A program made the translations under genes and the position numbers. Under the pieces are notes generated by a model. It made no database searches. It saw nothing but the letters and a program-made list of their open reading frames with translations, and was not told the DNA's origin. From Bacteroidota bacterium (lineage in GTDB: Bacteria; Bacteroidota; Bacteroidia; B-17B0; Aurantibacillaceae), in the NCBI GenBank assembly GCA_016702705.1, contig JADJDM010000012.1, positions 62,001-126,000 of the forward strand: 64,000 nucleotides of DNA, given 5' to 3'. Positions 55,288 to 64,000 of this stretch are shown in pieces (the first letter of the stretch is position 1; each line of letters begins with the position of its first letter).

Positions 55288-56688
55288 ATGTTTAAAAATT
55301 TTCTAGTACATATTTTTGTAATCATTGCAAGTAGTGGTTTTGCACAAGACCACAACGACCATCATATTGCTCTTAAACCAAAGGATTCACTTTGTTTGAA
55401 AGAGTGTTTTTTATCCGCACATTGGGAAGCGCATACCCGTACGTTTTTTATGAGTACAATAAATGAAGGCGCATTAAAGGATGATTACGCATTAGCTTCA
55501 GGCGCAGGAATTGGCGTGCTCACCAAGCCAATATATGGGTTTCAAGTTGGCGTAAGTGGCTTTTTTATTTACAATATGATTTCTTCAGATATAGATAAAT
55601 TAGACCCTATAACAAAAACACAAAATCGTTATGAGTTAGGTTTATTTGATGTAGAAAACACAACGAATAAAAATGACTTAGATAGATTAGAAGAATTGTA
55701 TTTAAAATATAATTTTTCAAAAAGTGCAATTTCCATCGGGAAAATAAATATTAATACGCCTTTTCTTAATCCACAAGATGGAAGAATGCGCCCAACAATT
55801 GAAGAAGGGGTTTGGTTAAATATTAATGAATCAAAAAAGTTTGGTTTAAGTGGTGGATGGATTTGGGAAGTATCTCCACGATCAACCGTTCATTGGTTTA
55901 AACTGGGCGATTCCTTCGGTATAAATCCATCAGGCGTAAATACCGACGGAACTAAATCCGAATATCATGATAATGTTGCAACCTCAGGAATCGCAATAAT
56001 GAACGTTTATTATAAACCCAATAAAAATCTTAAATTCAATTTTTGGAATGGTATGGTTGATAATGTAATGAACACTGCAATGATTGAAATTAACACCAAC
56101 CAATCATTAAATGAAAAAACACAAATATATCAAGGCATAATGTTTATTCATCAAGATGCAATAAATCATGGGGGAAATAGTGAGCAAAGAAAAACCTATA
56201 TTAATGAAAATGCTCAGTCTAATGTTATTTCAGCACAAATTGGAATCAAAAATCAAAAATCAAATCTCTCATTAAACTACACTCACATAACAGGTGATGG
56301 GCGCTACTTAATGCCAAGAGAATGGGGTAAAGAACCTTTCTACACCTTTTTACCGCGCGAAAGAAACGAAGGCTTAGGCAATGTACATGCAGCTACAATT
56401 AAAGCTTCAACCAAATTATTCAACGATAACTTTAAAACAGGATTAGGCTATGGTTATTATCACTTACCCGATGTAAAAAATTACCGACTTAATAAATATG
56501 GCTTACCTTCTTACCATCAAATAAATTATGACGCAGGCTATAACTTTACTAATTTTTTAAAAGGCATGGAACTAAAAATTCTTCTTGCATATAAATTAAA
56601 ACAAGGTGAAACATATAACAATTCAAAGTATATTTACAACAAAGTGGATATGTTGAATTGCAACTTTATACTTGACTTTAAGATTTAA
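55288..56688 (+). CDS. Outer-membrane porin-like protein
   Basis: A 466-residue protein with a signal peptide (IFVIIASSGFAQ) and His-rich start (DHNDHH). The mature part has alternating beta-strand-like segments, many aromatic residues and no other domain, like OprD-type porins (LYLKYNFSKSAISIGK, INTPFLNPQDGRM, TRTFFMSTIN). It may admit thiosulfate or tetrathionate, which its operon position suggests. The last residue is Ile rather than Phe. Confidence 0.65.
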   Translation: MFKNFLVHIFVIIASSGFAQDHNDHHIALKPKDSLCLKECFLSAHWEAHTRTFFMSTINEGALKDDYALASGAGIGVLTKPIYGFQVGVSGFFIYNMISSDIDKLDPITKTQNRYELGLFDVENTTNKNDLDRLEELYLKYNFSKSAISIGKININTPFLNPQDGRMRPTIEEGVWLNINESKKFGLSGGWIWEVSPRSTVHWFKLGDSFGINPSGVNTDGTKSEYHDNVATSGIAIMNVYYKPNKNLKFNFWNGMVDNVMNTAMIEINTNQSLNEKTQIYQGIMFIHQDAINHGGNSEQRKTYINENAQSNVISAQIGIKNQKSNLSLNYTHITGDGRYLMPREWGKEPFYTFLPRERNEGLGNVHAATIKASTKLFNDNFKTGLGYGYYHLPDVKNYRLNKYGLPSYHQINYDAGYNFTNFLKGMELKILLAYKLKQGETYNNSKYIYNKVDMLNCNFILDFKI

Positions 56689-56700
56689 ATAAACTATTTT

Positions 56701-58434
56701 ATGAGTAACGAAAATCAAAATATATCATCTGAAAATAACCGCCGAGATTTTATAAAAAAAACCGGGCTAGCTGGATTAGCTGTTGCTTTTGGGCCACTAG
56801 CAAATACAATTGGAGCAAACAATTCATCCAATGAAACCGAAACGGTTTTAGAAACATTAGCAGGTGAAGAAAAAAAGAAAAAACAAACTGTTTCATTACT
56901 TATTACAAGTGATATACATGGACAGCTTTTCACTCACGATGAATTTTTTTGGGAGAACAACCAAGCTGTTTATAAAAAACGTGGCGGCATGGCAACATTA
57001 AAAACCATGATTGACACCTTGAAGAAAAAAAATCCTGCCAACACAATTGTATATGATGGTGGCGATTATTTTCATGGACACGCTGTTGCATCCTTAACAG
57101 AAGGAGAAGCATTAATTCCAGTTTTTAATTTACTTGGTTATGATTTAATGTTACCAGGTAATTGGGAGGTAGTTTACAAAAAGAAAAAAATGCTTTACGA
57201 TATGGGCCATGCAAACGCAGTTAAAATTTGCGCGAACATGTGGCACAAAACGAATGATAGCGATAACGGAGAATTAGTTTACCAACCCCATTGGATAAAA
57301 TACATTGCGGGAATTAAAATTGGTTTCATTGGTTATACTGATCATTTAATTCCGAAACGCCAATCCCCTGCATATAGCGAAGGGCTAAGATTTGAGCATG
57401 CAGATGTGAACATTGCTAAATATGTAAAACTACTTCGCGAAGTAGAGGGTTGCGCAATTGTTATTGTGGTAACGCACATGGGACTTGCTCAACAAGTTGG
57501 CTTAGCAAACAATCCAGCTGCTGAAGGAGTGGATATAATTATTGGTGCTGATACACATGAACGTGTGCGTGTTCCAATACAAGGCAAATACACCAAGGTA
57601 ATTGAGTGCGGAGCATTTGGTTCTTTTTTAGGGAAATTAGATTTAGAAATTACAGATGGGAAATTAGCTGGGATGCAATATCAATTAATGGATGTTGACC
57701 CTTTAAAATATCCTGAAGATAAAGAGATGAAAAAATTAGTAGATAAAATCTACGAGCCATTTAAAAAAGAATTGCAAACTGTTATTGGCACAAGTACAAC
57801 ACCATTGGTTCGTTATTTTGTGATGGAAACACCAATGGACAATTTAATAACCGATGCCATCAAATGGAAATTTAAACCTGACATTGCCTTATCTAACGGA
57901 TTTCGTTTTTGCCAACCTTTGGCTGTTGATCCCAAAACAGGTGTAGCAAATATTACCAAAGAATTTTTGTGGAATATGTTACCCGTTAACAGTGAAGCAA
58001 AAACTGCGGTTGTAACAGGAAAACAAGTGTGGGATTGGTTAGAAAAAGAATTACAAAATGCATTTGCAAAAGACCCATCAAAACGCTTCGGAGGTTGGTT
58101 TGTAAGATACAATGGAATGGAAGTAAATTTTACTATTGGAAACGAATTTGGAAAACGAGTGAACTGGGTTAAGGTTGGCGGTAATCCAATCGACTTAACA
58201 AAAGAATATAGCATAGTTGCCTGTGAACGCGAAGGCGACCCTAATGATACATTATGTCGTATTGAGCACGTGAAAAACCCTAATAAAACACCCTTTTTGC
58301 TGCATGATGTAATCATTGATTACTTAAAACAACATTCGCCTGTTGCACCGAAAATTGAAGGAAGAGCAACAGCGACCGATGAGCCTGCAACATTACTTAC
58401 GCAATTAAAAGGAACTACTTACGAGTTTAGATAA
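56701..58434 (+). CDS. SoxB-like metallo-hydrolase with Tat signal
   Basis: A 577-residue calcineurin-type metallophosphatase with a C-terminal 5'-nucleotidase domain. The N-terminus has a twin-arginine signal (NRRDFIKK, then TGLAGLAVAFG). Metal-site motifs are TSDIHGQL, YDGGDYFHG, GNWEV, THMGL and GADTHERV; GNWE replaces the usual GNHE of 5'-nucleotidases, as the related HWE does in SoxB. SoxB hydrolyses sulfate off the SoxYZ-bound cysteine, but no soxYZ is in this window. It ends the seven-gene operon. A simple nucleotidase role cannot be excluded. Confidence 0.72.
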   Translation: MSNENQNISSENNRRDFIKKTGLAGLAVAFGPLANTIGANNSSNETETVLETLAGEEKKKKQTVSLLITSDIHGQLFTHDEFFWENNQAVYKKRGGMATLKTMIDTLKKKNPANTIVYDGGDYFHGHAVASLTEGEALIPVFNLLGYDLMLPGNWEVVYKKKKMLYDMGHANAVKICANMWHKTNDSDNGELVYQPHWIKYIAGIKIGFIGYTDHLIPKRQSPAYSEGLRFEHADVNIAKYVKLLREVEGCAIVIVVTHMGLAQQVGLANNPAAEGVDIIIGADTHERVRVPIQGKYTKVIECGAFGSFLGKLDLEITDGKLAGMQYQLMDVDPLKYPEDKEMKKLVDKIYEPFKKELQTVIGTSTTPLVRYFVMETPMDNLITDAIKWKFKPDIALSNGFRFCQPLAVDPKTGVANITKEFLWNMLPVNSEAKTAVVTGKQVWDWLEKELQNAFAKDPSKRFGGWFVRYNGMEVNFTIGNEFGKRVNWVKVGGNPIDLTKEYSIVACEREGDPNDTLCRIEHVKNPNKTPFLLHDVIIDYLKQHSPVAPKIEGRATATDEPATLLTQLKGTTYEFR

Positions 58435-58565
58435 AATATCTAGATTTGAAATTTAATCTAGCAAGTTCATTACTAAAATTCCTTCTCAAAAAGTTATCTT
58501 CCAAGCCCTGTTAAAAACATAGCTGCAAAGGACATTTTTGAGGGTATATTTTACAAATTATTGAT

Positions 58566-58573
58566 TATCTTTG
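58566..58573 (+). promoter_or_regulatory. -7 element of the PKD protein gene
   Basis: TATCTTTG matches TAnnTTTG and lies 26 bases upstream of the ATG at 58600, which rules out the longer open frame from 58561. Confidence 0.6.
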
Positions 58574-58599
58574 AGTTGAAAACAAATGTTAGTTGGTTT

Positions 58600-61500
58600 A
58601 TGACTCAATTCAAAAAGAACTATTTATATCTCTTCCTCCTGTTTTTATTTGTTTCCTTTAATATAAAGGCGCAGGTAACGGCAAACTTTTCAGGGTCTGT
58701 AACTAGTGGTTGCGCTCCTTTATTAGTTCAATTTACCGACCTTTCAACTGGTTCACCAACTTCATGGAATTGGGTTTTTGGAAATGGAAATACATCTTCC
58801 AACCCTGGTCCAGTTTCAGCCATATACACAAATCCTGGAACTTATACAGTCACGTTAACGGCATCTAATGGTGCTTCAACAGATAGCGAAACCAAACTTG
58901 CTTACATTACTGTTTACGCTAAACCAACTGCAGATTTTACATTAAGTGAAGATACAACTTGTATTGGGCAAAATGTTTTACTTACGGATGCTTCTACAAT
59001 AAACGCTGGGGGTTCGGCACTAACTTCTTGGTCGTGGGATTATGGTGATGGAACACTGCAAACAGTTGCTACAAATACTACAAATCATACTTACTCAAGT
59101 GTAGGTTTATTCCCAATTAGTGTTATTGTAACCGATCTAAATGGTTGTACTGGTGCTAAAACAAAAAATGTATTTATACGTAACTTTCCAAACCCAACAT
59201 TTACAGCAGCACCAACAAGAGGATGTGCGGCTCCACTTTTGGTAAGTTTTACCAATACAACTTCAACAGTTACAGGAAGTAATTTTTTATGGAGATTCGG
59301 CGATGGCACAACTTCTACATTGCCAAACCCAACTCACACATACAATGCATCTGGAAACTACAATGTAACTTTAATAATTACCCAAGGTGGCTGCACCGAT
59401 TCTATAAGAGTTAATAATAGAGTTGTTATTAGTGATATAGTTGCTGGTTTCAATACTTCGGCTACAACAATTTGTGAAGGAAGTAGCGTTAATTTTACAA
59501 ATACATCTGCACCAGCATCAGTAAATACAAGCTGGGATTTTGGAGATGCAGGAACTGCTGCAACAACAAACGCTAATCATGTTTACACAACAGCTGGAAC
59601 ATACACTGTTACAATGAATGCAACAGATGCAAATGGATGCGCAGGCTCAGCAACAAATACAATCACTGTAAACTCTTTTCCAATTGTAAACTTCACGTCT
59701 AATGTAACACAAGGTTGTTTGGTACCTTTTGCAGTTAACTTTACAAATACATCAACTGGTGGTTCAACATTTAATTGGAACTTTGGAGATGGTGGAACTT
59801 CTGCCTTACCAAATCCTTCACACACATATACAGCAGCTGGAACTTATCCTGTAACGCTTACGGTTGGAAACGCTGGAGGCACTTGTTCCGATTCTTTAAA
59901 GATAAATAACTACATCACCATTACACCACCAGTAGCTAATTTTACCACTAATCCTGATAGTGGTTGCGTTTCACTTAATGTTGTTTTTACAAGTACAAGC
60001 ACAAGTACTTTTGATCCGATTACAAGTTACGAATGGACATTTGGAAATGGCAGCGCAACCACAGCAGTGCCAACTACTAATAACATATATGCTGCTAGTG
60101 GAATATTTTCTCCACGCTTAATTGTAATTACAGGTTTAGGTTGCCGTGATACATTTGATTGCGCAAATTGTGTTAAAGCTGGAACTCCACCAAATTCAAA
60201 TTTTACATTAGTAGATAATACCATTTGTTTTGGACAACTCGCTCAAGTTAATGAAACTGCAACTGGTGAAACAGGCTACAAATGGCTATTTGGAGACAAT
60301 GGCACATCACTACTTGCAAATCCTACTCACAATTATGCAGACACAGGTACTTTTCAAATACAACTAGTTGCATTTAACAATGGTTGTTCAGACACATCTG
60401 CCATTCAAACCATTAGAGTAGATGGACCAAAAGCAAGCATGACACGCACAATGAGCTGCACAGATTACTATGATGTAGTTTTTAATAGCACATCTGTAAT
60501 GGCTGATTTAGTAACTTGGGACTTTGGTGATGGAACACAGGATTTAACAAACACTACTAGCCTAACGCATGTTTACGCAACTAGAGGTTTAAAAACTGTA
60601 ACACTTATTGCGAATAACTTTACAACTGGTTGTGCAGATACAGTTACATTAAACATTAGAATAACGGAGCCAATTGCTGCATTTACAACAATTGCCTCAA
60701 ATGGTTGTTATCCTTTTACTGCAACTTTTAACAGCTCAACTTCACAAGACGCTTCTACTTACGCTTGGAATTTTGGAGACCCAAGTACAACTCTGGATGT
60801 TTCAACGGCGGCAAATCCAAGTTATACATATACAGTGCCTGGCGCAAATCAAGTTCAACTAATTATCAGGGATGTAAATGGATGCAGGGATACTATTGTG
60901 AATCCATTAGCAACCTTAGGTCCATTAGTTGGATTTGAATCTAATATACTAACTGGTTGCTCTCCCTTACCTGTTACTTTTACAGATACATCCATCGTTA
61001 CCTCACCAATTACTTCATGGACATGGGATTTTGGAGATGGTAACACTGTTACCAATGCTGTTGGAACTGCCATTCACACTTATACAACACCAGGTAATTA
61101 TGCAGTTACTTTAACTGTTACAGATAATACAGGTTGCACGCAAAGTAAAACTGAAGTAGGTTTTATTCAGCCTACATTTCCTTTCCCTGCTTTAGCTGTA
61201 GACACATTTGCATGTGCTAATGAACTTGTTACATTTAATGCCAATGCAACAAATGCAGTTGGTGAGCAATACATTTGGAATTTTGGAGATGGCACTATAG
61301 ATACAACCATAACATCAACAACTACTCATGCTTATAATGCTGATAACATTTATACAATTACATTAACTGTTGAAGACGCAAATGGGTGTGATAGCACAAT
61401 CACAAGAAACATTCGAATCTTAAAACCCAATGCAAATTTCAGCATGAATGTTTTGAATTCTGGTTGTGGAACATTACAAGCTAACTTTACTGATTTGTCA

Positions 61501-62457
61501 ACTGGGTTTGTTAATGATTGGGAGTGGGATTTTGGAACAGGAACTACATCTAGTTCTCAAAACCCAACTTTCACTTGGACAAACGCGGGAACTTTTAATA
61601 TCAGTTTAATCGTTACAAACACAGGTGGTTGTAAAGATACATTAACACAAACAGGACTTGCTGTTGTGCCTGGGCCTGTTGGAACATATACCTTTACGCC
61701 CGACTCTGGATGCAACCCATTAACAGTAACATTTGAAGCAAGTAGTTTAAATGCTGAAAATTACTTTTGGGATTTAGCAGATGGGACAGTTGTTTCTGGA
61801 GTTGACAGTTTAACCTATACTTATAATTTTGAAAACACTTATCATCCAGTATTGGTGCTATCTACTACCATGACGAATGGTACTCCTTGTTTATTACCTG
61901 CAACCAATTTAGCAGATTCAATCCAAGTGATTAATTTGATTGATATAACTCTTTCAAGTAATTCACTCTCGCTTATTGAAGACAGCACTGCCATTGTAAA
62001 CGCCACGACAACAGGCGGGGCAAGCCCATACACTTATTTGTGGACACCAACTGATAATATGGATTGTAGCACGTGTGCTGATGTAATGTTTACCGGAGAT
62101 GGAAGTAGTGAAATAAAATACTATGTTACTGCAACAGATCTAAATGGTTGTAAAGGTTTAGATTCTGTTTTAGTTATTTCAACGCCATGCGTTAATGCGG
62201 AAACAGCACCAAATTATTTTTCTCCTAACGGTGATGATATTAATGATGTGTTTTATATTCCAGGTGTGTGTGCAGGAGAAAATTATAAATTCCAAATATT
62301 TAATCGCTGGGGCAATTTAATGTTTACTTCCAATTTACGCAAGCAAGTGTGGGATGGTAGAACAACATCTGGTATGCCAGCGCCAGATGGAACTTATTAC
62401 TACATACTTGAAGTATCAGGTGTTACTTACAAAGGCTTTGTACAATTAACAAGATAA
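58600..62457 (+). CDS. Giant PKD-repeat surface protein with gliding-motility C-terminal domain
   Basis: About 1285 residues. A signal peptide (YLFLLFLFVSFNIKAQ) is followed by about twelve PKD domains, each with a GDG-type turn (FGNGNTSS, YGDGTLQT, FGDGTTST, FGDAGTAA, FGDGGTSA and so on) and an HxY/T strand near its end. The C-terminal 80 residues form a type B T9SS sorting domain (NYFSPNGDDINDVFYIPG). It should be carried across the outer membrane by T9SS and cover the surface, as SprB-type adhesins do. It is intact, unlike the relative at 23359. Confidence 0.93.
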   Translation: MTQFKKNYLYLFLLFLFVSFNIKAQVTANFSGSVTSGCAPLLVQFTDLSTGSPTSWNWVFGNGNTSSNPGPVSAIYTNPGTYTVTLTASNGASTDSETKLAYITVYAKPTADFTLSEDTTCIGQNVLLTDASTINAGGSALTSWSWDYGDGTLQTVATNTTNHTYSSVGLFPISVIVTDLNGCTGAKTKNVFIRNFPNPTFTAAPTRGCAAPLLVSFTNTTSTVTGSNFLWRFGDGTTSTLPNPTHTYNASGNYNVTLIITQGGCTDSIRVNNRVVISDIVAGFNTSATTICEGSSVNFTNTSAPASVNTSWDFGDAGTAATTNANHVYTTAGTYTVTMNATDANGCAGSATNTITVNSFPIVNFTSNVTQGCLVPFAVNFTNTSTGGSTFNWNFGDGGTSALPNPSHTYTAAGTYPVTLTVGNAGGTCSDSLKINNYITITPPVANFTTNPDSGCVSLNVVFTSTSTSTFDPITSYEWTFGNGSATTAVPTTNNIYAASGIFSPRLIVITGLGCRDTFDCANCVKAGTPPNSNFTLVDNTICFGQLAQVNETATGETGYKWLFGDNGTSLLANPTHNYADTGTFQIQLVAFNNGCSDTSAIQTIRVDGPKASMTRTMSCTDYYDVVFNSTSVMADLVTWDFGDGTQDLTNTTSLTHVYATRGLKTVTLIANNFTTGCADTVTLNIRITEPIAAFTTIASNGCYPFTATFNSSTSQDASTYAWNFGDPSTTLDVSTAANPSYTYTVPGANQVQLIIRDVNGCRDTIVNPLATLGPLVGFESNILTGCSPLPVTFTDTSIVTSPITSWTWDFGDGNTVTNAVGTAIHTYTTPGNYAVTLTVTDNTGCTQSKTEVGFIQPTFPFPALAVDTFACANELVTFNANATNAVGEQYIWNFGDGTIDTTITSTTTHAYNADNIYTITLTVEDANGCDSTITRNIRILKPNANFSMNVLNSGCGTLQANFTDLSTGFVNDWEWDFGTGTTSSSQNPTFTWTNAGTFNISLIVTNTGGCKDTLTQTGLAVVPGPVGTYTFTPDSGCNPLTVTFEASSLNAENYFWDLADGTVVSGVDSLTYTYNFENTYHPVLVLSTTMTNGTPCLLPATNLADSIQVINLIDITLSSNSLSLIEDSTAIVNATTTGGASPYTYLWTPTDNMDCSTCADVMFTGDGSSEIKYYVTATDLNGCKGLDSVLVISTPCVNAETAPNYFSPNGDDINDVFYIPGVCAGENYKFQIFNRWGNLMFTSNLRKQVWDGRTTSGMPAPDGTYYYILEVSGVTYKGFVQLTR

Positions 62458-62556
62458 TTGTACACTCTTTTAATTGATGAGCAATCATCACAATGCTTAT
62501 GATTTTGCATTGAAAAAACTCAAATTAAATTTTTCATTTAATTAAAATTATTACTC

Positions 62557-64000
62557 ATGAACGAATTAGAAAAAAGATTATCGGTATTTCCTACAGAGGA
62601 ACAAATACCTGCTGAAATGCGCATCGCAGAAATGTTAGACCAAAGAGAATACTTGGTTAACGGAGAATTAAAAACTTGGGCAGGCGATATGCAAGAAGTG
62701 TTTTCTCCTGTTAGAATAAACAACAACGGAACCTATACAAAAAAACGTTTAGGCTCTTTCCCTGTATTAGGAGAAAAAGAATCCTTTGAAGCATTAGCTG
62801 CTGCACAGGCCGCATACAACCTTGGGCGTGGTGCTTGGCCAACAATGCCAGTAAAAAAACGCATCGAACACATGTTGCGTTTTACCAAAATGATGAAAGA
62901 AAAACGCAATGATGTAGTTAAACTTTTAATGTGGGAAATTGGTAAATCATATAAAGACTCAGAAAAAGAATTTGATAGAACCATTGAATATATTTTTGAC
63001 ACCATTGATGCATTAAAAAATTTGGACAGAGATTCATCGCGCTTACAATTAAAAAGCGAAATTTATGCACAAATACGAAGAGGTCCATTAGGTGTTACGG
63101 TTTGTATGGGGCCATACAACTATCCTCTTAACGAAACATTTGCCTTATTGATTCCTGCATTAATAATGGGTAACGTAGTTATTTTTAAACCCGCTAAGCA
63201 TGGTGTATTATTAATTCATCCATTATTAAATGCGTTTAAAGACTGTTTTCCAAAAGGTGTTATTAATGTAATTTACGGAAGCGGAAAAGATACCATTGCT
63301 AAATTAATGGAAAGCGGAAAAGTAGATGTGTTCTCATTTATTGGTTCAAGTAAAATTGCAAATATTTTAAAAAAATCTCATCCTCGTCCAAATCGTTTGC
63401 GCTCTGTAATGGGATTAGAAGCTAAGAACCCTGCTATCGTTTTACCAAATGCCGATTTAGACTTAGCTGTTAACGAATGTATTTTAGGAAGTTTATCTTT
63501 TAACGGCCAACGTTGTACAGCATTAAAAATAATTTTTGTTCACGAAAACATTGCAGCAGAGTTTAACAAACGTTACATACAAAAATTAGAAGCATTAAAA
63601 ATGGGTTCGCCTTGGATGGATGGAGTTATGATTACGGCATTACCCGAAGCTGATAAACCAAAATACATTACTGAATTAATTGAAGACGCTAAAAGCCACG
63701 GGGCACAAGTAATAAACAAAGATGGCGGAACAGTAATTGAATCATTTGTTTACCCTGCTGTGCTTTACCCAGTAAATAAAAACATGCGTGTGTACCACGA
63801 AGAACAATTTGGACCTGTAGTTCCTATTTGCACTTTTAAAGATATTGAAGAGCCAATACAATACATGGTTGACTCTAACTTTGGACAACAAGTAAGTATT
63901 TTCGGAACAGACCCAGAACAATTAGCGCATTTAATAGATCCATTGGTAAATCAAGTATGTAGAGTTAACTTAAACAGCCAATGCCAACGTGGGCCAGATA
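62557..64000 (+). CDS. gapN: Aldehyde dehydrogenase, GapN type, 3' partial
   Basis: The frame starts at ATG 62557 and is open to the window end, 481 codons so far. Family features are GPLGVTVCMGPYNYPLNE, KPAKHG, the oxyanion Glu region GLEAKNPAIV and the catalytic Cys in FNGQRCTALK. The sequence is closest to the NADP-dependent glyceraldehyde-3-phosphate dehydrogenase (GapN) branch, which makes 3-phosphoglycerate and NADPH. Substrate assignment rests on overall pattern, not on a unique motif. Confidence 0.82.
   Translation, partial: MNELEKRLSVFPTEEQIPAEMRIAEMLDQREYLVNGELKTWAGDMQEVFSPVRINNNGTYTKKRLGSFPVLGEKESFEALAAAQAAYNLGRGAWPTMPVKKRIEHMLRFTKMMKEKRNDVVKLLMWEIGKSYKDSEKEFDRTIEYIFDTIDALKNLDRDSSRLQLKSEIYAQIRRGPLGVTVCMGPYNYPLNETFALLIPALIMGNVVIFKPAKHGVLLIHPLLNAFKDCFPKGVINVIYGSGKDTIAKLMESGKVDVFSFIGSSKIANILKKSHPRPNRLRSVMGLEAKNPAIVLPNADLDLAVNECILGSLSFNGQRCTALKIIFVHENIAAEFNKRYIQKLEALKMGSPWMDGVMITALPEADKPKYITELIEDAKSHGAQVINKDGGTVIESFVYPAVLYPVNKNMRVYHEEQFGPVVPICTFKDIEEPIQYMVDSNFGQQVSIFGTDPEQLAHLIDPLVNQVCRVNLNSQCQRGPD

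Noticed and set aside
58440..58460. CTAGATT...AATCTAG hairpin after the SoxB-like gene as a terminator
   Set aside because: The stem is AT-rich and no T run follows.

Overview
The window looks like the chromosome of a low-GC Bacteroidota species. The signs are many lipoproteins with a Bacteroidota-style lipobox, secreted proteins with type IX secretion (T9SS) C-terminal sorting domains and gliding-motility-associated C-terminal domains, TAnnTTTG promoter -7 elements, and genes that mostly lack a Shine-Dalgarno sequence. The exact genus cannot be named from the sequence alone.

Region 1 (1-33.8 kb) is ordinary backbone: free-methionine-R-sulfoxide reductase (5' end cut by the window), an Ig-like lipoprotein, a lysine/alanine-rich histone-H1-like gene, typA, a TolC/HlyD-type efflux pair, a vWA protein, the cell-elongation genes mreC-mreD-mrdA-rodA, an MBOAT acyltransferase, riboflavin synthase, guaB, a large gliding-type surface protein, kynurenine catabolism (kmo, kynU), lipB, an M28 peptidase, a PfkB-family kinase, and tRNA-Asn and tRNA-Leu.

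Region 2 (33.8-40.3 kb) is accessory. A large serine recombinase reads into tRNA-Leu, next to a decaying DUF6361 gene. An intact IS21-type element (istA/istB) has multiple 24-bp-spaced terminal repeats. A 5'-truncated OmpA-family gene lies on its far side. The two flanks are unrelated genes and no target duplication is visible, which suggests an IS-linked deletion.

Region 3 (40.3-58.4 kb) is a sulfur-metabolism island of about 18 kb: a broken Crp/Fnr-type regulator, an MFS transporter, five rhodanese-domain proteins including two persulfide-dioxygenase/rhodanese fusions, two DsrE-family proteins, a TauE/SafE permease, a secreted T9SS beta-propeller, small membrane proteins, and a seven-gene operon (rhodanese, UspA, two-part YeeE/TsuA thiosulfate transporter, TsdA-like dihaem cytochrome, outer-membrane porin, SoxB-like hydrolase with a Tat signal). 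No SoxYZ, SoxXA or SoxCD is present. Several transcription units carry a palindrome TGTAAC-N4-GTWAC, four of them clearly, placed 29.5-30.5 bp upstream of a TAnnTTTG-like -7 element. This is the geometry of class II activation by Crp/Fnr proteins. A second palindrome TGAY-N4-NTCA occurs at three of the promoters. I consider this predicted sulfur regulon the most interesting system in the window.

Region 4 (58.4-64 kb) returns to backbone with a giant PKD-repeat surface protein and a gapN-type aldehyde dehydrogenase cut by the window end.

Many genes are broken by single-base indels, mostly in A or T runs, in clusters at 2.4-4.1, 25.9-26.6, 29.6-33.1 and 36.7-42.7 kb, while 4.9-25.9 and 42.9-64 kb are almost clean. 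Housekeeping genes are hit as well as accessory ones, so consensus sequencing error is the likeliest cause for many, but the DUF6361 and Crp-like genes could be true decay.
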